NCBI GenBank assembly: GCA_002897115.2
Contig: BCIH01000005.1
Location: 163,308 to 227,307, forward strand
Reading direction: 5' to 3'
DNA: 64,000 bases
DNA from: Prototheca cutis
Taxonomy: Eukaryota > Chlorophyta > Trebouxiophyceae > Chlorellales > Chlorellaceae
The first letter of the stretch is position 1. Every line of letters starts with the position of its first letter. The notes beneath the pieces were generated by a model. It had not been told where the DNA came from. It made no database searches and was given only the letters and a program-made list of their open reading frames with translations. The translations under genes and the position numbers were made by a program. Of the stretch, positions 22,554 through 34,025 are shown piece by piece.

Positions 22554-23999
22554 ATGATGCGTCAGGGAATTTCCAACGTGCTCCTGAGGGGCCTGCAGGC
22601 TAGCCGCCCCGCAGCGGACGTGGTCAGCTCCGGTCGTGGCTTCAGCGCACAGGCCGCTCCTGTGACGGCCACCCTGTTCCCCGGCGATGGTGGGTGTCCG
22701 CCCTCGAAGGCGCTGCGTTGCTGGGGCGGAGCGGCATGCTTTGAACGTACATGATGATGGCATCGAGCCCACGGCGCGTGGGCGGCTGGCTCGCGTGAGC
22801 TCATCACGTCATCTGACCCCACCCCCTGCCCAGGTATCGGCCCCGAGATTTCGGACGCCGTGCAGAAGATCTTCACGGCCGCCGGCGCCCCCATCGAGTG
22901 GGACGTGCAGTACATGGGCAAGGAGGTGGATCCCCGCACCAACAGCTTTGTCACCCGCGAGAACCTGGACTCTGTGCTGGTGAGCCATGTTTGAGGTTGC
23001 TGGGCAGGCGTGGCAGAGGCGGGGCGCGGTTGCTGGGTGGGGTTGCCAGCGCTGCAGATCCAGTGCCCTCGATCCATGCCAGCGTTCATGGCACTAGAGC
23101 CGGATGCACATCGTCTGCGTCAACCTCCCCCCCGCTCACCCACACACCCGCACCCGACTGGTACAATCCCGCAGAAGCACCGCATCGGCCTGAAGGGGCC
23201 CATGACGACGCCCATCGGCAAGGGGTTCCGCTCGCTGAACCTGACGCTGCGCAAGGAGCTGCAGCTCTACGCCAACGTGCGCCCGTGCATCAGCATCCCC
23301 GGCTACAAGACGCGGTACGACGACGTCGACCTGGTGACTGTTCGTGAGAACACCGAGGGGGAGTACTCTGGCCTGGAGCACGAGGTTGTCCCCGGCGTTG
23401 TGGAGTCTCTCAAGGTCATTACGCACAAGGCCTCGACGCGTGTGGCGGAGTTTGCGTTTGACTATGCCGTGAAGAATGGGCGGAAGAAGGTGACGGCGGT
23501 GCACAAGGCCAACATCATGAAGCTGACCGACGGCCTGTTCCTGCGCTGCGTGCGTGCGGTTGCGGAAAAGTACCCCGAAATCAAGTACGAGGAGATGATT
23601 GTGGACAACACGTGCATGCAGCTGGTCACGCGGCCCACCCAGTTTGACGTCATGGTCATGCCCAACCTGTACGGCGACATTTGCTCCGACTTGTGCGCGG
23701 GCCTGATCGGCGGGCTGGGCCTGACCCCCTCGGGCAACATCGGCGAGGGCGGGCTGGCACTGATGGAGGCCGTCCACGGCACGGCCCCGGACATTGCGGG
23801 CAAGGACATGGCCAACCCCACAGCCATGCTGCTCTCGGGCGTCATGATGCTCCGGCACATCAAGCTCAACGAGTTTGGCGACAACATCGAGCAGGCCGTG
23901 CTCAAGACCATTGCCGAGGGCCGGTACCTCACCCGCGACCTGGGAGGCAAGACCGGTACCACCGACTTCACCAAGGCCATCATCGGCAACCTCAACTGA
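22554..23999 (+). CDS. IDH3: NAD-dependent isocitrate dehydrogenase, catalytic subunit, mitochondrial
   Basis: Converts isocitrate to 2-oxoglutarate with NAD in the citric acid cycle. Exons 22554..22689, 22834..22979, 23175..23999; phases 1 and 0; 368 residues. The N-terminus [19 protein letters not shown] to SSGRGFSAQ is a mitochondrial presequence. The mature protein starts [17 protein letters not shown]. The substrate-binding element is [13 protein letters not shown] with the conserved Arg/Ser/Asn pattern, and the metal-binding Asp lies in [13 protein letters not shown]. The nucleotide region reads [20 protein letters not shown]. The uncapped pattern with full catalytic residues points to the catalytic subunit rather than the regulatory one. 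Two adjacent ATG codons open the frame. Confidence 0.96.
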
Positions 24000-24463
24000 T
24001 GTGACGGAGTTTGGCCGACGACGATGACGATGTGATGTGTGCGGAGGTGGAGGAAGAGGATGTGGGTGGGGCGTCCCGTAAAGGCACCCCGCCGCTACTA
24101 GGACGCAAGCGCCTGCCTCACCCCGCTCCCTCCCTCGCAATGAATCGGACATGGCAGCCTCCGATCTGCCACCATCACCAGAAAAAGAAACCACTTGGAC
24201 CCCCACCGGCATGCATGCCATGCCTCAGGGAGAGCCTCCACCCCACCCCCGTCCAATCGCCATGGCAAATCCTCCTCTTCTCTTTGCAGCCTTGTCCTTT
24301 GGGTTGTTTCAGCCACGAGCGCGCGGGGCAAGGGAGCCTGCTCCCTAGCTTGTTTCCGTCTCGTACGTTTCTGGCGGTGCACTGCTGTAATGATTTACCT
24401 GCCAAGTCAGGACGCCTGCGTGGCATGTGTAGGAGGAAGCAGGCTTGCCAACTGCCGCAGTCG
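24000..24463. other. Convergent intergenic region
   Basis: About 460 bases between the stops of NAD-IDH and the PIF1-type helicase; only 3' UTR sequence is expected and nothing else is seen. Confidence 0.5.
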
Positions 24464-26741
24464 TCATCGCACGTGCACAAGAGTGGTAGATTTCGGTCTC
24501 TTGGGCACTGGGCTGCGGGACTGCAGCGGCGATGGGGGCTCAGAATGCGCTGGACCGCTCTCGCCAGCTCCTGCATTCCTGGACAGTACAGGTCCAGCCT
24601 TGAGGGCGCGGTAGAATTCAAGGACGGCTGGGTCGGCTCGGAGGGCTGCCGGAGCCATGCCGCCCCCCCCGATGCGCAGGCCCGCGGTGCTTTTGACCCT
24701 GGACAATGCGACGTAGGCCATTCCCGGTTCAAAGGCGCGGCTGAGGTCAACTTCAGCAGCGTCCAGCGTCATGCCCTGACAGCGGTGCACGCTCAGCGCC
24801 CAGGCCAGGTCCAGGGGCAGCGCGCTTCGAGCGGCCAAAATGCGCCCCCCGGCACGAACCTCCCAGCGCTGACGCATGACGGTGAGGCGCTGACCGTTGA
24901 GGAAGCGAACCACCGGCAGGCCCGCGCCCGGGCTGAAACTCGTGACCACGCCCCGGGCGCCGTTTACCAAGCCAGACCGCGCGCTCAGCGTGCGCAGCAG
25001 CAGGACTTGCGCGCCGATGCGGAGCTCCAGTCGGGGTCGCGCGGGACATGCCCCCGCCAGCAGCGAGCCGTCGCCCTCGTCGGCCGCGGAAAACAGCCGG
25101 CCGGGCCCGGGCAGTGCCGCCAGCTGCGCCGTGTTCACCGCGTCCACATCCGCGCGGTGCGTGTACAGCCGAGTCATCTGGATCTGTGTCTGTTGTTCCA
25201 CATTGCCGGGAGCAGTTGTTGCTGCTGAGGAGGACCTTGATGACGAGAAAGACGACGTCATCGTGCCGCGTTGCTGTGCCCAGAGGGCTGAGGTGTGTGC
25301 CGTGTCTGCTGATGCTGCCATGGTGGCAGAGCTCTTGGAGGAGGATGACGTCGGCATCCTTTCAGATCTGATGCTTCTGGACCCCTGATCCTCCACCTCT
25401 CCTTCCCCCGTCTCCCAAGCGACAAGCGGCCTCGTCACCGCACAGCGCTCGCAGAGACGGCGGAGCTCTGTGGGCCCAGCCGTGCCCTCACGCAGGCGGC
25501 CGAGCAGGTCGATGAAGCCGTCGTCCCCTGCCTGACGATACACGCCCGTCAGTAGCACGCAGTCCTGCACACACCGCTGCCAAGCCTCCGACTGGAAACA
25601 AAAGCGCCGGTTCTCCCCGCGTTTGGTCACCGGCGGCAGCTGTGCGAGTCGGAGGTTTGAAGATGTCAAATTTGGTGGGGAAAGGAGTGAAGGCTGGGAA
25701 TGCGGGGGGGACGCCCTGACAGACCCCAGCCAACCATACCTGGTGAAAATCTCCTGACAGAACGAGCTGGATGCCTCCAAACGGCCTTGGGTCGCCCCGC
25801 ACCTTCCGCGCGACTTCCTCCAGCACCTCGAACAGCCGCGCGTCCAGCATGGAGACTTCGTCCACGACCAGCACGACGGCCCGGCGCCAGCGCAGAGCGC
25901 TGTCGCCTCTCGCTGCCCGTGCTGCGAGCTCTGCCACGGTGCCTTCGCCACCACCCACACCCGCAAACGCGTGCAGTGTGGTCCCCCCCAACGCGCTGGC
26001 GGCCAGCCCCGTGCTGGCAGTGACAAACGTCGTGGCCGAGGGGAGCTCGGCGATCATCGTCTGCAGCACCCGCGACTTGCCCGTGCCTGCCCCGCCCGTC
26101 AGGAAAATGCTCCGTCCCACTCGGGCCAACTCCACCGCCCGCAGCTGCTCGGGTGACAGATCGCTCGGCTCTCGGGCCCGTGAGGACGCAGAGGGGACGG
26201 GTGCCTTGGCAAGTGTTGCTGCTGCCATTCCAGAAGAAGTGACGCTGGAGTTTCCGGCGCTGGCATACCTACCATCACTTCCGTCACTCCTCTCTGTGCC
26301 ACCGACACCACCTCGGTGAGCCACCGGACAGTCGAAACTTCTTGACCCTTCGAACAGGTGCATGGTGTTGGTAGTGCAGCCCAGTGGGCGGCGAGAAGCG
26401 TCTGTCCCCATCTTGGAACCTGCAGGCTTGGATCCTGCCGGTGCTCCACCCCCGGCCCCAGCCATCAGCGCTCGTGTGACATGCTGCCACAGCGTGCGCA
26501 GCGCAGTCGTATCCTCGCAGGCCAGCGACAGCTGCACCGACCGTGAGACGCTGCCGAGCTTGACGGCGTGGAACCGCAGGCCCAGCCGGCCCTGATCCAA
26601 GCCGCCGGCGTAGACAGCCAGCGGAGGCCGGCAGGGCAGCGCCAGCGGCCGCGGGCGGAGGAGCAGCCGGAGGCTCAGGCCGCGGTTTCCCTCTCGGCAC
26701 AGCTCCACAGTGACATCTTTGTGTGTCTGAGCCACGGCCAT
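24464..26741 (-). CDS. PIF1: PIF1-type DNA helicase
   Basis: 5'-3' DNA helicase of superfamily 1B, used for G-quadruplex unwinding, telomere and organelle genome maintenance. Exons 25740..26741 and 24464..25639, phase 0, 725 residues from the ATG at 26741. Motifs in order: PEQLRAVELARVGRSIFLTGG with Walker A GGAGTGKS, GLAASALGGTTLHAFAGVG, Walker B VLVVDEVSMLD, motif III LVLSGDFHQ at the splice, RADVDAVN, and motif VI SVHRCQGMTLDAAEVDLSR with YVALSRVKS. Relative to the usual HK.QG, motif VI has HRCQG. The start is uncertain: an acceptor-like sequence (CATACCGCAG) lies 30 bases upstream of the ATG in frame, so an upstream coding exon, perhaps in 26900-27080, is possible. Residues about 230-330 between motifs are Ser-rich and low complexity. 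Confidence 0.9.
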
Positions 26742-27391
26742 GGAGCCCGAGGCATCCCCTTGTTCCAGCTTGACCTGCGGTATGGCGGGTCGGGTGAGAC
26801 GGGGGGGTGGACGGAGCGAAGTCGGTGATGGGTGGTTGGCAGTGTGCGGAGATTGGGAGGGCGGTCGACAACTCCCCACTGTTCCCAGTGCCAGTACATC
26901 ATGGCGACGCGATGCAATGTGTGCGTTTTATGAATAGACGCAGTGGCCTGTCCCCGCGGTGCCTCAGGCAAGCCCGATGGCAGCGACAGCTCGAGCTCGG
27001 CGGCACACCCCATGCAGCCACACGCAAGGGCTTCCAAGAGCCAGCTCGACCCACTCGCCCGTGCAACGAGCTGCATTTATATTCCCTTATTCCAGGTAGA
27101 TAAATATAGGGTTTGTGTTGTGCAGCTCCGATGTGCTCAAAAGGCGATCCTTGTTCGTCGCGCAAGACCTGGGTGGCCGGTTTAGACAGAGGAATGGGTT
27201 TTAAGCTCTTGGACACTAATCGGACCTCATAAACATGAAAACAAGAAAACCGAGGAAAAATGCTCTAGAAGTCCAACAGAGTGTGCTCACTGTTGAAGCC
27301 ACTTGCATTATTGTCCAAGCCGACCCAACGGCTTCGGGGATGTGGAAAGTGCACAATAGATTTATATATCGGAACGACATCAGTTCCAACA
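26742..27391. other. PIF1 upstream region and 5S rRNA upstream region
   Basis: About 650 bases. On the minus strand, an ORF from an ATG at 27076, just after a TATAAAT-like element, could be a first PIF1 exon, but I found no donor that I trust. On the plus strand, TATATA at 27363-27368 sits 24-29 bases before the 5S rRNA. Confidence 0.4.
27363..27368 (+). promoter_or_regulatory. TATA-like element of the 5S rRNA gene
   Basis: TATATA 24-29 bases upstream of the predicted 5S start, the position used by plant 5S genes. Confidence 0.6.
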
Positions 27392-27511
27392 TGGTTCGTT
27401 CATACCATCCAGAAAACATCCGATCCCATTAGACCTCGGCAATTAAGCTGGATTGGGCGGGAATAGTACTGCGGTGGGTGACCACGCGGGAAGTCCCCGT
27501 GACGAACTGCC
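27392..27511 (+). rRNA. 5S ribosomal RNA
   Basis: About 120 bases that match the universal 5S pattern: CATACCATCC after a 9-base 5' stem, ATCCGATCCCATTAGACCTC, the box A-like AATTAAGCTGGATTGGGCG, GGAATAGTACTGCGGTGGGT, and GTGACCACGCGGGAAGTCCC. The ends pair (GGTTCGT with ACGAACT) to close helix I. RNA polymerase III features are present: internal A box and C box, a TATATA about 25 bases upstream as in plant 5S genes, and T-rich runs directly downstream (CTTTTGCTTTTTTTTC). It is a single copy here, not a tandem array. The exact ends are good to a base or two. Confidence 0.93.
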
Positions 27512-28012
27512 TTTTGCTTTTTTTTCTTTTTGCATAGATTTTTTTGGTATTTCTGCACAGGCATGAATTTCACTTCCACAATGCAGCAATGATTTGCGGT
27601 CTGCAGGCCTTCCTGCAACCTTGGCTAGTATTTTGTTCCACCAGGGACTGGGAATACGTTCATGCTATGGCTCTCTCTGTGCATCCCACAGGGGGAAGTG
27701 CGACAGTTTTTAATATGTATTGATGCGTTAGAACATAATTGGGTGCTCCTTGGATGTAGGTGGTTTTTTCGTTGAGCGGAAGGAGCCAGCTCCTCGGTCG
27801 GTCCCTGTGGGAACCCTTTATCTTTGGAATCGCGCGGCGGTGGCTTCCAGTGGTCGAAAAGGGTCACCATCAGTGCCGCGCAGGGCAGGGGTCCTCTGCA
27901 TTTGGAAACGATCCACTCACGCGCACGCCTATCACACTGCACTGCTGAGTGCAACTGAATTGCGCGGGTTTGCGCGTCGTGCCAGGGAGAGTCAACGTCC
28001 GCTCTAGTCAAG
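27512..28012. other. Intergenic, 5S terminator and ankyrin-MCAT promoter
   Basis: About 500 bases. The first 40 are T-rich and would end pol III transcription. The rest must hold the next promoter; a missed upstream exon coding for a transit peptide is possible but I could not define one. Confidence 0.45.
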
Positions 28013-30777
28013 ATGCCACGGGACATGACCGGCACGGGGAGGTGCGTGTGCGCGCTGCGCAGGCCTTGCGCACCCTGAAATGGAATGTAATGGATACAGA
28101 ATCGTCACGGAGCTCCCCATTTGACCCCTCACAGGTACCCTCCCGTGCCCAAGTACCCGCCCATCGCCTTCTACAGTGCCATCCGTCTTGGGGACCCGGA
28201 GCAGCTGTCCCTCATCATGGAGACCGATCCCTACTTTATCACGCAGGACAATGGCGCTGGCGCGCCCGTGCACTTTGCCACCACCTACAAGCAGCTGGAC
28301 ATGGTGGGTGGGTTCAGATCATGCTGTCTGATGAGAAAGGGGGTCGGGATGGCCGAGCCAGCATGTTGGCCAACTCAAGATTCTGTCAGGGATGTGCCTG
28401 TGCCGTGCAGCCCACTGGAGTGGGCGAGCTCTTTTCTACGCACGTACTGCTTAATTGCACCTCCCCACCCAAAAAAAAAACCATCCACCCTCACTTTCCT
28501 TCCAAACACCCCCACAGCTGCATCACTTGCTGAACAACGGTGCCGAGGTGAACCAGCGGGACGAAAAGGGGTTCACCCCGCTGCACCGCGCGGCTTATCT
28601 GGCGCACTTTGATGGTTACCTGGAGATTTACGAGTACCTGTTGTCCCGCGGGGCCGATCCCGCAGTCCGTACCAATGACTATGATCCGTACCTGTCTCCG
28701 GGCCGCAAGCTGCCGGTCGAAGTGGCGGTCGAGGACGATGCCATCAGGGCCAAGCTGCTGGCCCTGGAGGAAAACTACGCGTCCGTGCCCAAGGCTCCCG
28801 TGCCGCATGTCGACATTGGCTGCTGGTGGACGCTCTACGATTACGGCCTCGACCGCGTCAAGGCCTGGGGGACGAGCCACAAGCAACGCTACCCCGGTGA
28901 GTCGTGGGTTGTGGGGTGGGTGGGTGGGGGATGAGATCAGGCTCAGAGCAGCGCAAGGGGCCCTCCCTGTGGGTGTGGCTGCGCCGTTTTTGTGGATGTT
29001 TGCGGGTGCTGCGCCTGAGAATCGAGAACCCTATGACCGCCATCATCACCAACACATCCACGGGAGATGTTCCACAATAATCCACACAGAGGAGCTGAAG
29101 CGTGAACGGGATGCCAAGGAACGCAAGGAGGCCAAGATCGCGCACCGCCGGGCCAAGGCCGCGGCGCTGGCCGCCGGCACGCTCAGCGTCGAGCGCAAGC
29201 GCCCAGCTCCCCAGGGGCCCATCGCGTTTTTGTTCCCGGGACAGGGCTCCCAGGCCGTCGGCATGCTCAACGTGTGTTTTGGGCCTTTGGGTTGGAGTGT
29301 TCTTTTCTATGTTCTGGACAAGGTCTGCGCCGTGCCGGTCTTGGGCAGAGGCACGCTGAAAACCGATCCAACATTGCCGACGACGATTCCTTGCAGGCTT
29401 CCAAGGACCTGCCGGCGGTGCAGGCCATGCTGAAAAAGGCAGAGGAGATTCTGGGCTATGACCTGCTGGCCCTGTGCACCGAGGGGCCCAAGGAGAAGCT
29501 GGATGACACCATCTACAGCCAGGTCTGTTTAGTGTGATGTGTATGATTTGGCAGTCTACAGCAGTGAACCAAATGGGATGCTGCATGAATGGATGTACAA
29601 GCCAAGCCAGTGTGCTTCAACAGACGTCTCTCGAGCCTCACGCAAATCCAATCACGTCCCCCCGGAGAACCGTGCAGCCTGCGCTGTTTGTGGCTGGTCT
29701 GGCAGCTGTTGAGAAGCTGCGGGCGGAGAACCCCGCGGCGGCGGAAGGCGCCGCGTCCACGGCGGGTCTGTCGTTGGGCGAGTACACTGCTCTTGTGTTT
29801 TCGGGCGCGCTTTCTTTCGAGGATGGCCTGCGCGTCGTCAAGGTCCGCGCCACGTCCATGGCCGCCGCCGCCCGCTCGGGCCGGCCCCATGGCATGCTCA
29901 GCGTGGTGGGTCTGTCCGACCCTGACCTGGAGCGCGTGGTGGAAAGCGTGAGCGCCAAGATGCCCGACAGCGTCTGTCGCGTGGCCAACTACCTGTTTCC
30001 CCAGGGCCGTGTCGTGTCGGGTAAGAGAATGGGGGGTTGGGCGTGATGGTCTCCGCTCATCAGGGTTTCCGGGGCGCTCCTCGGTGAACAAGCGCACACA
30101 TGGTTTCATGGAAGCGCCGACTGCCGAGTCGAGGCTGACACCGAAAAAGCTGAAAACAAGTCGTGCGAGGCACTCCTCCCCCGCCAATGCTCCCACTCAA
30201 ATAGGCCACAAGGATGCGCTGGAGGAGGTCCAGAAAGAGGCGGTGGCGGCTGGCGCCCTGAAGGCCGTGCAGCTGGCCGTCAGCGGTGCTTTCCACACCA
30301 GCCTCATGCAGCCGGCTCGGGAGGCGCTAGAGGAGGTGTGCTGGGGAACGAGTGGAATGCAGTGCAGTTCATGCATCTCTCTGTGGGACTTGGAGTTTTT
30401 TCCTTCTGGGACATTGGCGGGTGGTGGGTACATTCCTGTGCCTCTATCGATTGTCCGTCCGTGGTTTCCCCTTGACAAACAACAGCTGTTCCCCCAAATT
30501 ATTCACGACGCAGGTGCTTGCCAGTGTTGAGATCAAGGACCCTCGGATCCCGGTCTACAGCAACGTGACTGCCAAGCCCTTCAAGGACGCCAAAGAAATC
30601 GCGGCCATGCTGCCAAGGCAGCTGGTGGAGCCGGTCCGCTGGGAGCCCAGCATCAGGGCGCTGCTCGCCGCAGGGAAGAACCAGATGTTCGAGCTGGGGC
30701 CAGGAGCTCAGATCAAGGCCATGCTCAAGCGCATCGACCCAGCAGCCTGGGGTCAGTTCAAGAATGTTGCCGCTTGA
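28013..30777 (+). CDS. Ankyrin-repeat domain fused to malonyl-CoA:ACP transacylase
   Basis: Predicted transfer of malonyl groups from CoA to acyl carrier protein for fatty acid synthesis, with an N-terminal ankyrin module. Exons: 28013..28041, 28135..28303, 28518..28896, 29090..29271, 29397..29522, 29678..30020, 30205..30335, 30514..30777; all phases agree, 540 residues. Residues about 25-130 carry ankyrin repeats ([56 protein letters not shown]). A charged helix ([20 protein letters not shown]) leads within the same exon into the FabD domain: [10 protein letters not shown], the nucleophile elbow GLSLGEYTA, and active-site His in [10 protein letters not shown]. Because the linker and the GQGSQ motif share one exon, the fusion does not rest on a doubtful splice. 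No chloroplast transit peptide is visible in the 10-residue first exon. Confidence 0.88.
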
Positions 30778-31297
30778 GTGCTCTGACACCGAGGCGCCTG
30801 TGCTCTGGCAGGTGCAGCACATGGCCTGCCCAGCTGTTGCATGCAGGAAAACCGTTGCAAATGGAATTGCTCTGTTGCGTCATTCAATTCTCAGCAAGGT
30901 CATTGTTGGCTGGTGACAGTGGTTGGGGTGGGCGGGGGATCCCTTGACGACAAGATTGCTGATGCTGTGCTGGGGGACAGCTGTGCCGGTCACCTCAATC
31001 ATAGCCCAGCCACGAGCCAGAGAACACACGAGAGTCAGACCTCGCTTGTGTTGTGCCTAGACTCTTTGCAGCTTCCCGACCTCGGCCATGCTGTGACCAA
31101 CCACCGAATAAGTGTGCTTGCAGTGGGACACAGCCGTGGTACGTGCTGATGGTGTGAGAAGAGATTGGGCTTGCCATTGCACCACCATGCATGGTCCAGC
31201 AGGGACAGCACCATCTGTTGCCCACTCGAACAGGGCTGGGCACGATTACTGGGACATTGCTCTCCTCGCGATGGCTCAGCTCGCCGCTCGCCACGCA
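30778..31297. other. Convergent intergenic region
   Basis: About 520 bases between the stops of the ankyrin-MCAT and CCDC47-like genes; nothing recognisable. Confidence 0.5.
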
Positions 31298-33519
31298 TCA
31301 CATGCGCTTGACATACTTATTCATCATCCTTCGCTGGCGCAGGCGGTCCTTGCGCTCCAGCTCCTTCTCGCGCTGCTGCGGTGTCATGCGCTGCAACCGC
31401 TCCTGTGTGTGCGTGGGGTGGGGGCCCCCTGGGTGTGGACAAACAAAGGTGGGCCGGACCAGGAAAAAACCCCTAAAACACACATGCTTCAAAAAATAAC
31501 AAAATAAAAAATCACGAAGCCTTTTGCATGTTGCTCCGTTGCCAGAAAGAACCAACCTTTACTACAGTCCCATGCAAGTGCACAGCGGAACAGGTACCGT
31601 CGTGCACTGCCCACCTGTTCCTCTGCCGCTTTCTTCTCCTTCAGCTCCGCAGCCTCCGCTTGCCGCTTGTCGTCTGCTGCCTTGAGCGCAACAGCGTCTT
31701 TCTCCTTCCTGTTCTTGACTGCCTGCTTCGACTGCTCTGCAAGTCATGCATCGGCCAGGCAGCCAGCCGGCGTGGTTAGGATCGCCTCATCCATCCAATG
31801 ACAACGCCAATTCTCTCCACCTCACGACGCAGCATCTCACCTGGCGTAAACTTGAATGTTCCCAGCGAGTCGATCAGGATCATCAGTGCCCGCAGCCACT
31901 CCAGGACCTTGCGATACTCGTGCTCCTCCGGCAGCACCAGTGACAGAGTGATTACCTAGACCATGATAAAGAAGACGGGCAACGAACTCAGGCGCACGGT
32001 GGGGTTCCCGACAGCTGCCAAACATGAGCAGCAATTTGGCATTGGAACTGATCTTGGACACATGACGATTGCAATTTAGACAACAGCAGCTAAACCAGAA
32101 ACACCCGCGGCTGCAAGGCACCTTTTTGGGGTCATCTTCCTGTGCATCCTGGCTCTCGCTGGTGATGTGGAGGTAGTTGAACAGGGATCCCAGTTCTTCC
32201 CAGGTCCCCTGCCCGAACGAGTGCTGGAGGAGTGCCGGGCTCATCAGCTCGCCAAAGCACGAGGCCTGCTCGGCATAGACAGACACGTCGCCGGTTGGCC
32301 AGCCCTCCCGCTTGACATCCAGAGCCCTGGCAAACGTCTGCGGACACAAGTTTGGGGGTGACCATTCGATCGAGTGATTGCGTGGATGTGTTTCACTTGC
32401 ATAATGCCAGCTGGCACAGACCGAGTGCATTCATGCAAAGATCCCAATCAAACCAGCACGAGGACTGCAGACTGCCTGGACCGGCGCAGACCTTGACGTC
32501 CGCATGCTGCTTGACAAGGGATCGTGCTGCTGACTTCCTGGCAATCAGTAGCACCAGATCTGGCATCGCATTCTCTTGCATCGTGATCTGCAGCATTGGG
32601 TGGAATGGATATTGCTACATCAATGCAAGACCCCCCACTCGGTCAAGAATCCCGTCAGGAGACTGCAACCGCAAAACAATTCCACACATCACAGCGCACA
32701 GCATGTTGCCCGTATCTCGAATAAAGCAACCACCCTGTATCTATTCCATGTCCAACACGCACCCGGATGTCGAGCGTGTCGGGCGTGGAAGTGGCAGCTG
32801 AGATGGCCCACGCAAGCAAGTTCTGCCGCTTCCTCAGGTAAAAGGTCGCCACCAGCTTCTGCCACCATGGTGAAGGTGGCACTTTTATGATTTCAACAGG
32901 GTGATGGATGCCCTTGCGAGGCAGCATGTGGCTCATTTCTCTGAAAACTGCAGTGGCAGTACAAAGAGGACAGCACGGCTTGGCCAGGCGCGCCCCCCCC
33001 TCCTCCATCCACACACACACACCTTGCAAAACCGTCGGCCCGAAGCATGGACATGGAAGGTGTGCATATTCTCCCGCACGACCACCTCCCCCTCGCCCGT
33101 GCCACCGGGCCCAATCAGGCTAAAGTTGTCCGCCAGGCAACTCTCCGCCGATATGAGCTGGAAGAGGGGGGGGGGGTTGTGAGGGCCCTTCCTTTTTAGT
33201 GTGTCCAACAATAACCGCAAGCAAACAGGCCATCCACGGCAGCCCCACATGGGAGGGAGGATCCTACCCTGGTAGCCCATCCCAGGACGCGGCGCTGGTT
33301 GCTGTGCCTGCCCTTGAAGATGTTGATCAGGAAGAGCACGATGAACACTGCAAAAGCTAGCTCAGGCAGCCACGTCTCCTGCGCCCGCAACTCCACATTG
33401 CCCAAGAAGGGCAGGGCCCTCTTGAGCCCCGGAGGCAAGGGGACCGTGTCCATCGCCGCAGCCCCCGATGCCCATGACACCAGCAGGAGGGCCGCAGACC
33501 CTATTCCAGCACGCGTCAT
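31298..33519 (-). CDS. CCDC47: CCDC47/PAT-complex homologue, ER membrane protein
   Basis: Homologue of CCDC47 (plant DUF1682 proteins), an ER factor that helps insert multipass membrane proteins as part of the PAT complex. Exons from high to low: 33268..33519, 33023..33157, 32763..32858, 32492..32587, 32122..32337, 31841..31955, 31615..31736, 31298..31402; phases close, 378 residues. A signal peptide (MTRAGIGSAALLLVSWASGA) is followed near residue 55 by one membrane span (LAFAVFIVLFLINIF) and KGRHSNQRR. The cytosolic domain has the family block FSLIGPGGTGEGEVVVREN with ASGRRFC, and LRKRQNLLAWAI. The C-terminus is a charged coiled coil ending RRMMNKYVKRM. It is somewhat shorter than animal CCDC47. 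The start has a stop directly upstream in frame. Confidence 0.86.
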
Positions 33520-34025
33520 TACACCTGGGGGAAGAGGCTGTGCCGGTGGATCAGGCCACAGTGAGGGCTTGCCAGCCTTGCCCAGTACTCCGAGTCTTCA
33601 CAGGGACCGGCAGGTTTTCCCCATGCGAATTGGCATACGCCCCTCACAGCGTCCGGCGAACCGATAAAATCAAACTTTATTTCAATGGGCGCTGCACTGT
33701 CGGAGGCAGAGGACACGCTTCATCGGTGAGTGTGGGCAGATGCCATTGGGTGGGCATCCCCTTGCGGCAACGGAGGGCACACCCAGGCATCACATTGGGC
33801 ATGGGCATGTAACACACTGAAATGCCAAAAGACTCAAATAAGAACTTCAGATTGGGCAGCTCCTGTGGAGTGTTTTGTATCCAATGAATATCCAGCAAAG
33901 AATTGCAGGCTGCTCAACCTCAGACACGGTGATTTCGTGGTTCAACGCAGTGAGGGACTTCACTGCCATGCCTGCCGTTCAGCCGAAATGCCCTCCTTGA
34001 TCTCTGTAGGACACTCAGCCAGACA
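33520..34025. other. Intergenic between minus-strand genes
   Basis: About 500 bases with the CCDC47-like promoter. A minus ORF of about 65 codons ends just before the CCDC47 start but has no ATG and no family match. Confidence 0.45.

Noticed and set aside
23136..24221. 361-codon minus-strand ORF
   Set aside because: Antisense shadow of the third NAD-IDH exon; GC-rich third positions create it.
26675..27076. Possible first exon of PIF1 on the minus strand after a TATAAAT
   Set aside because: Plausible, but I found no donor in the right phase that I trust, so it is only mentioned as an alternative.
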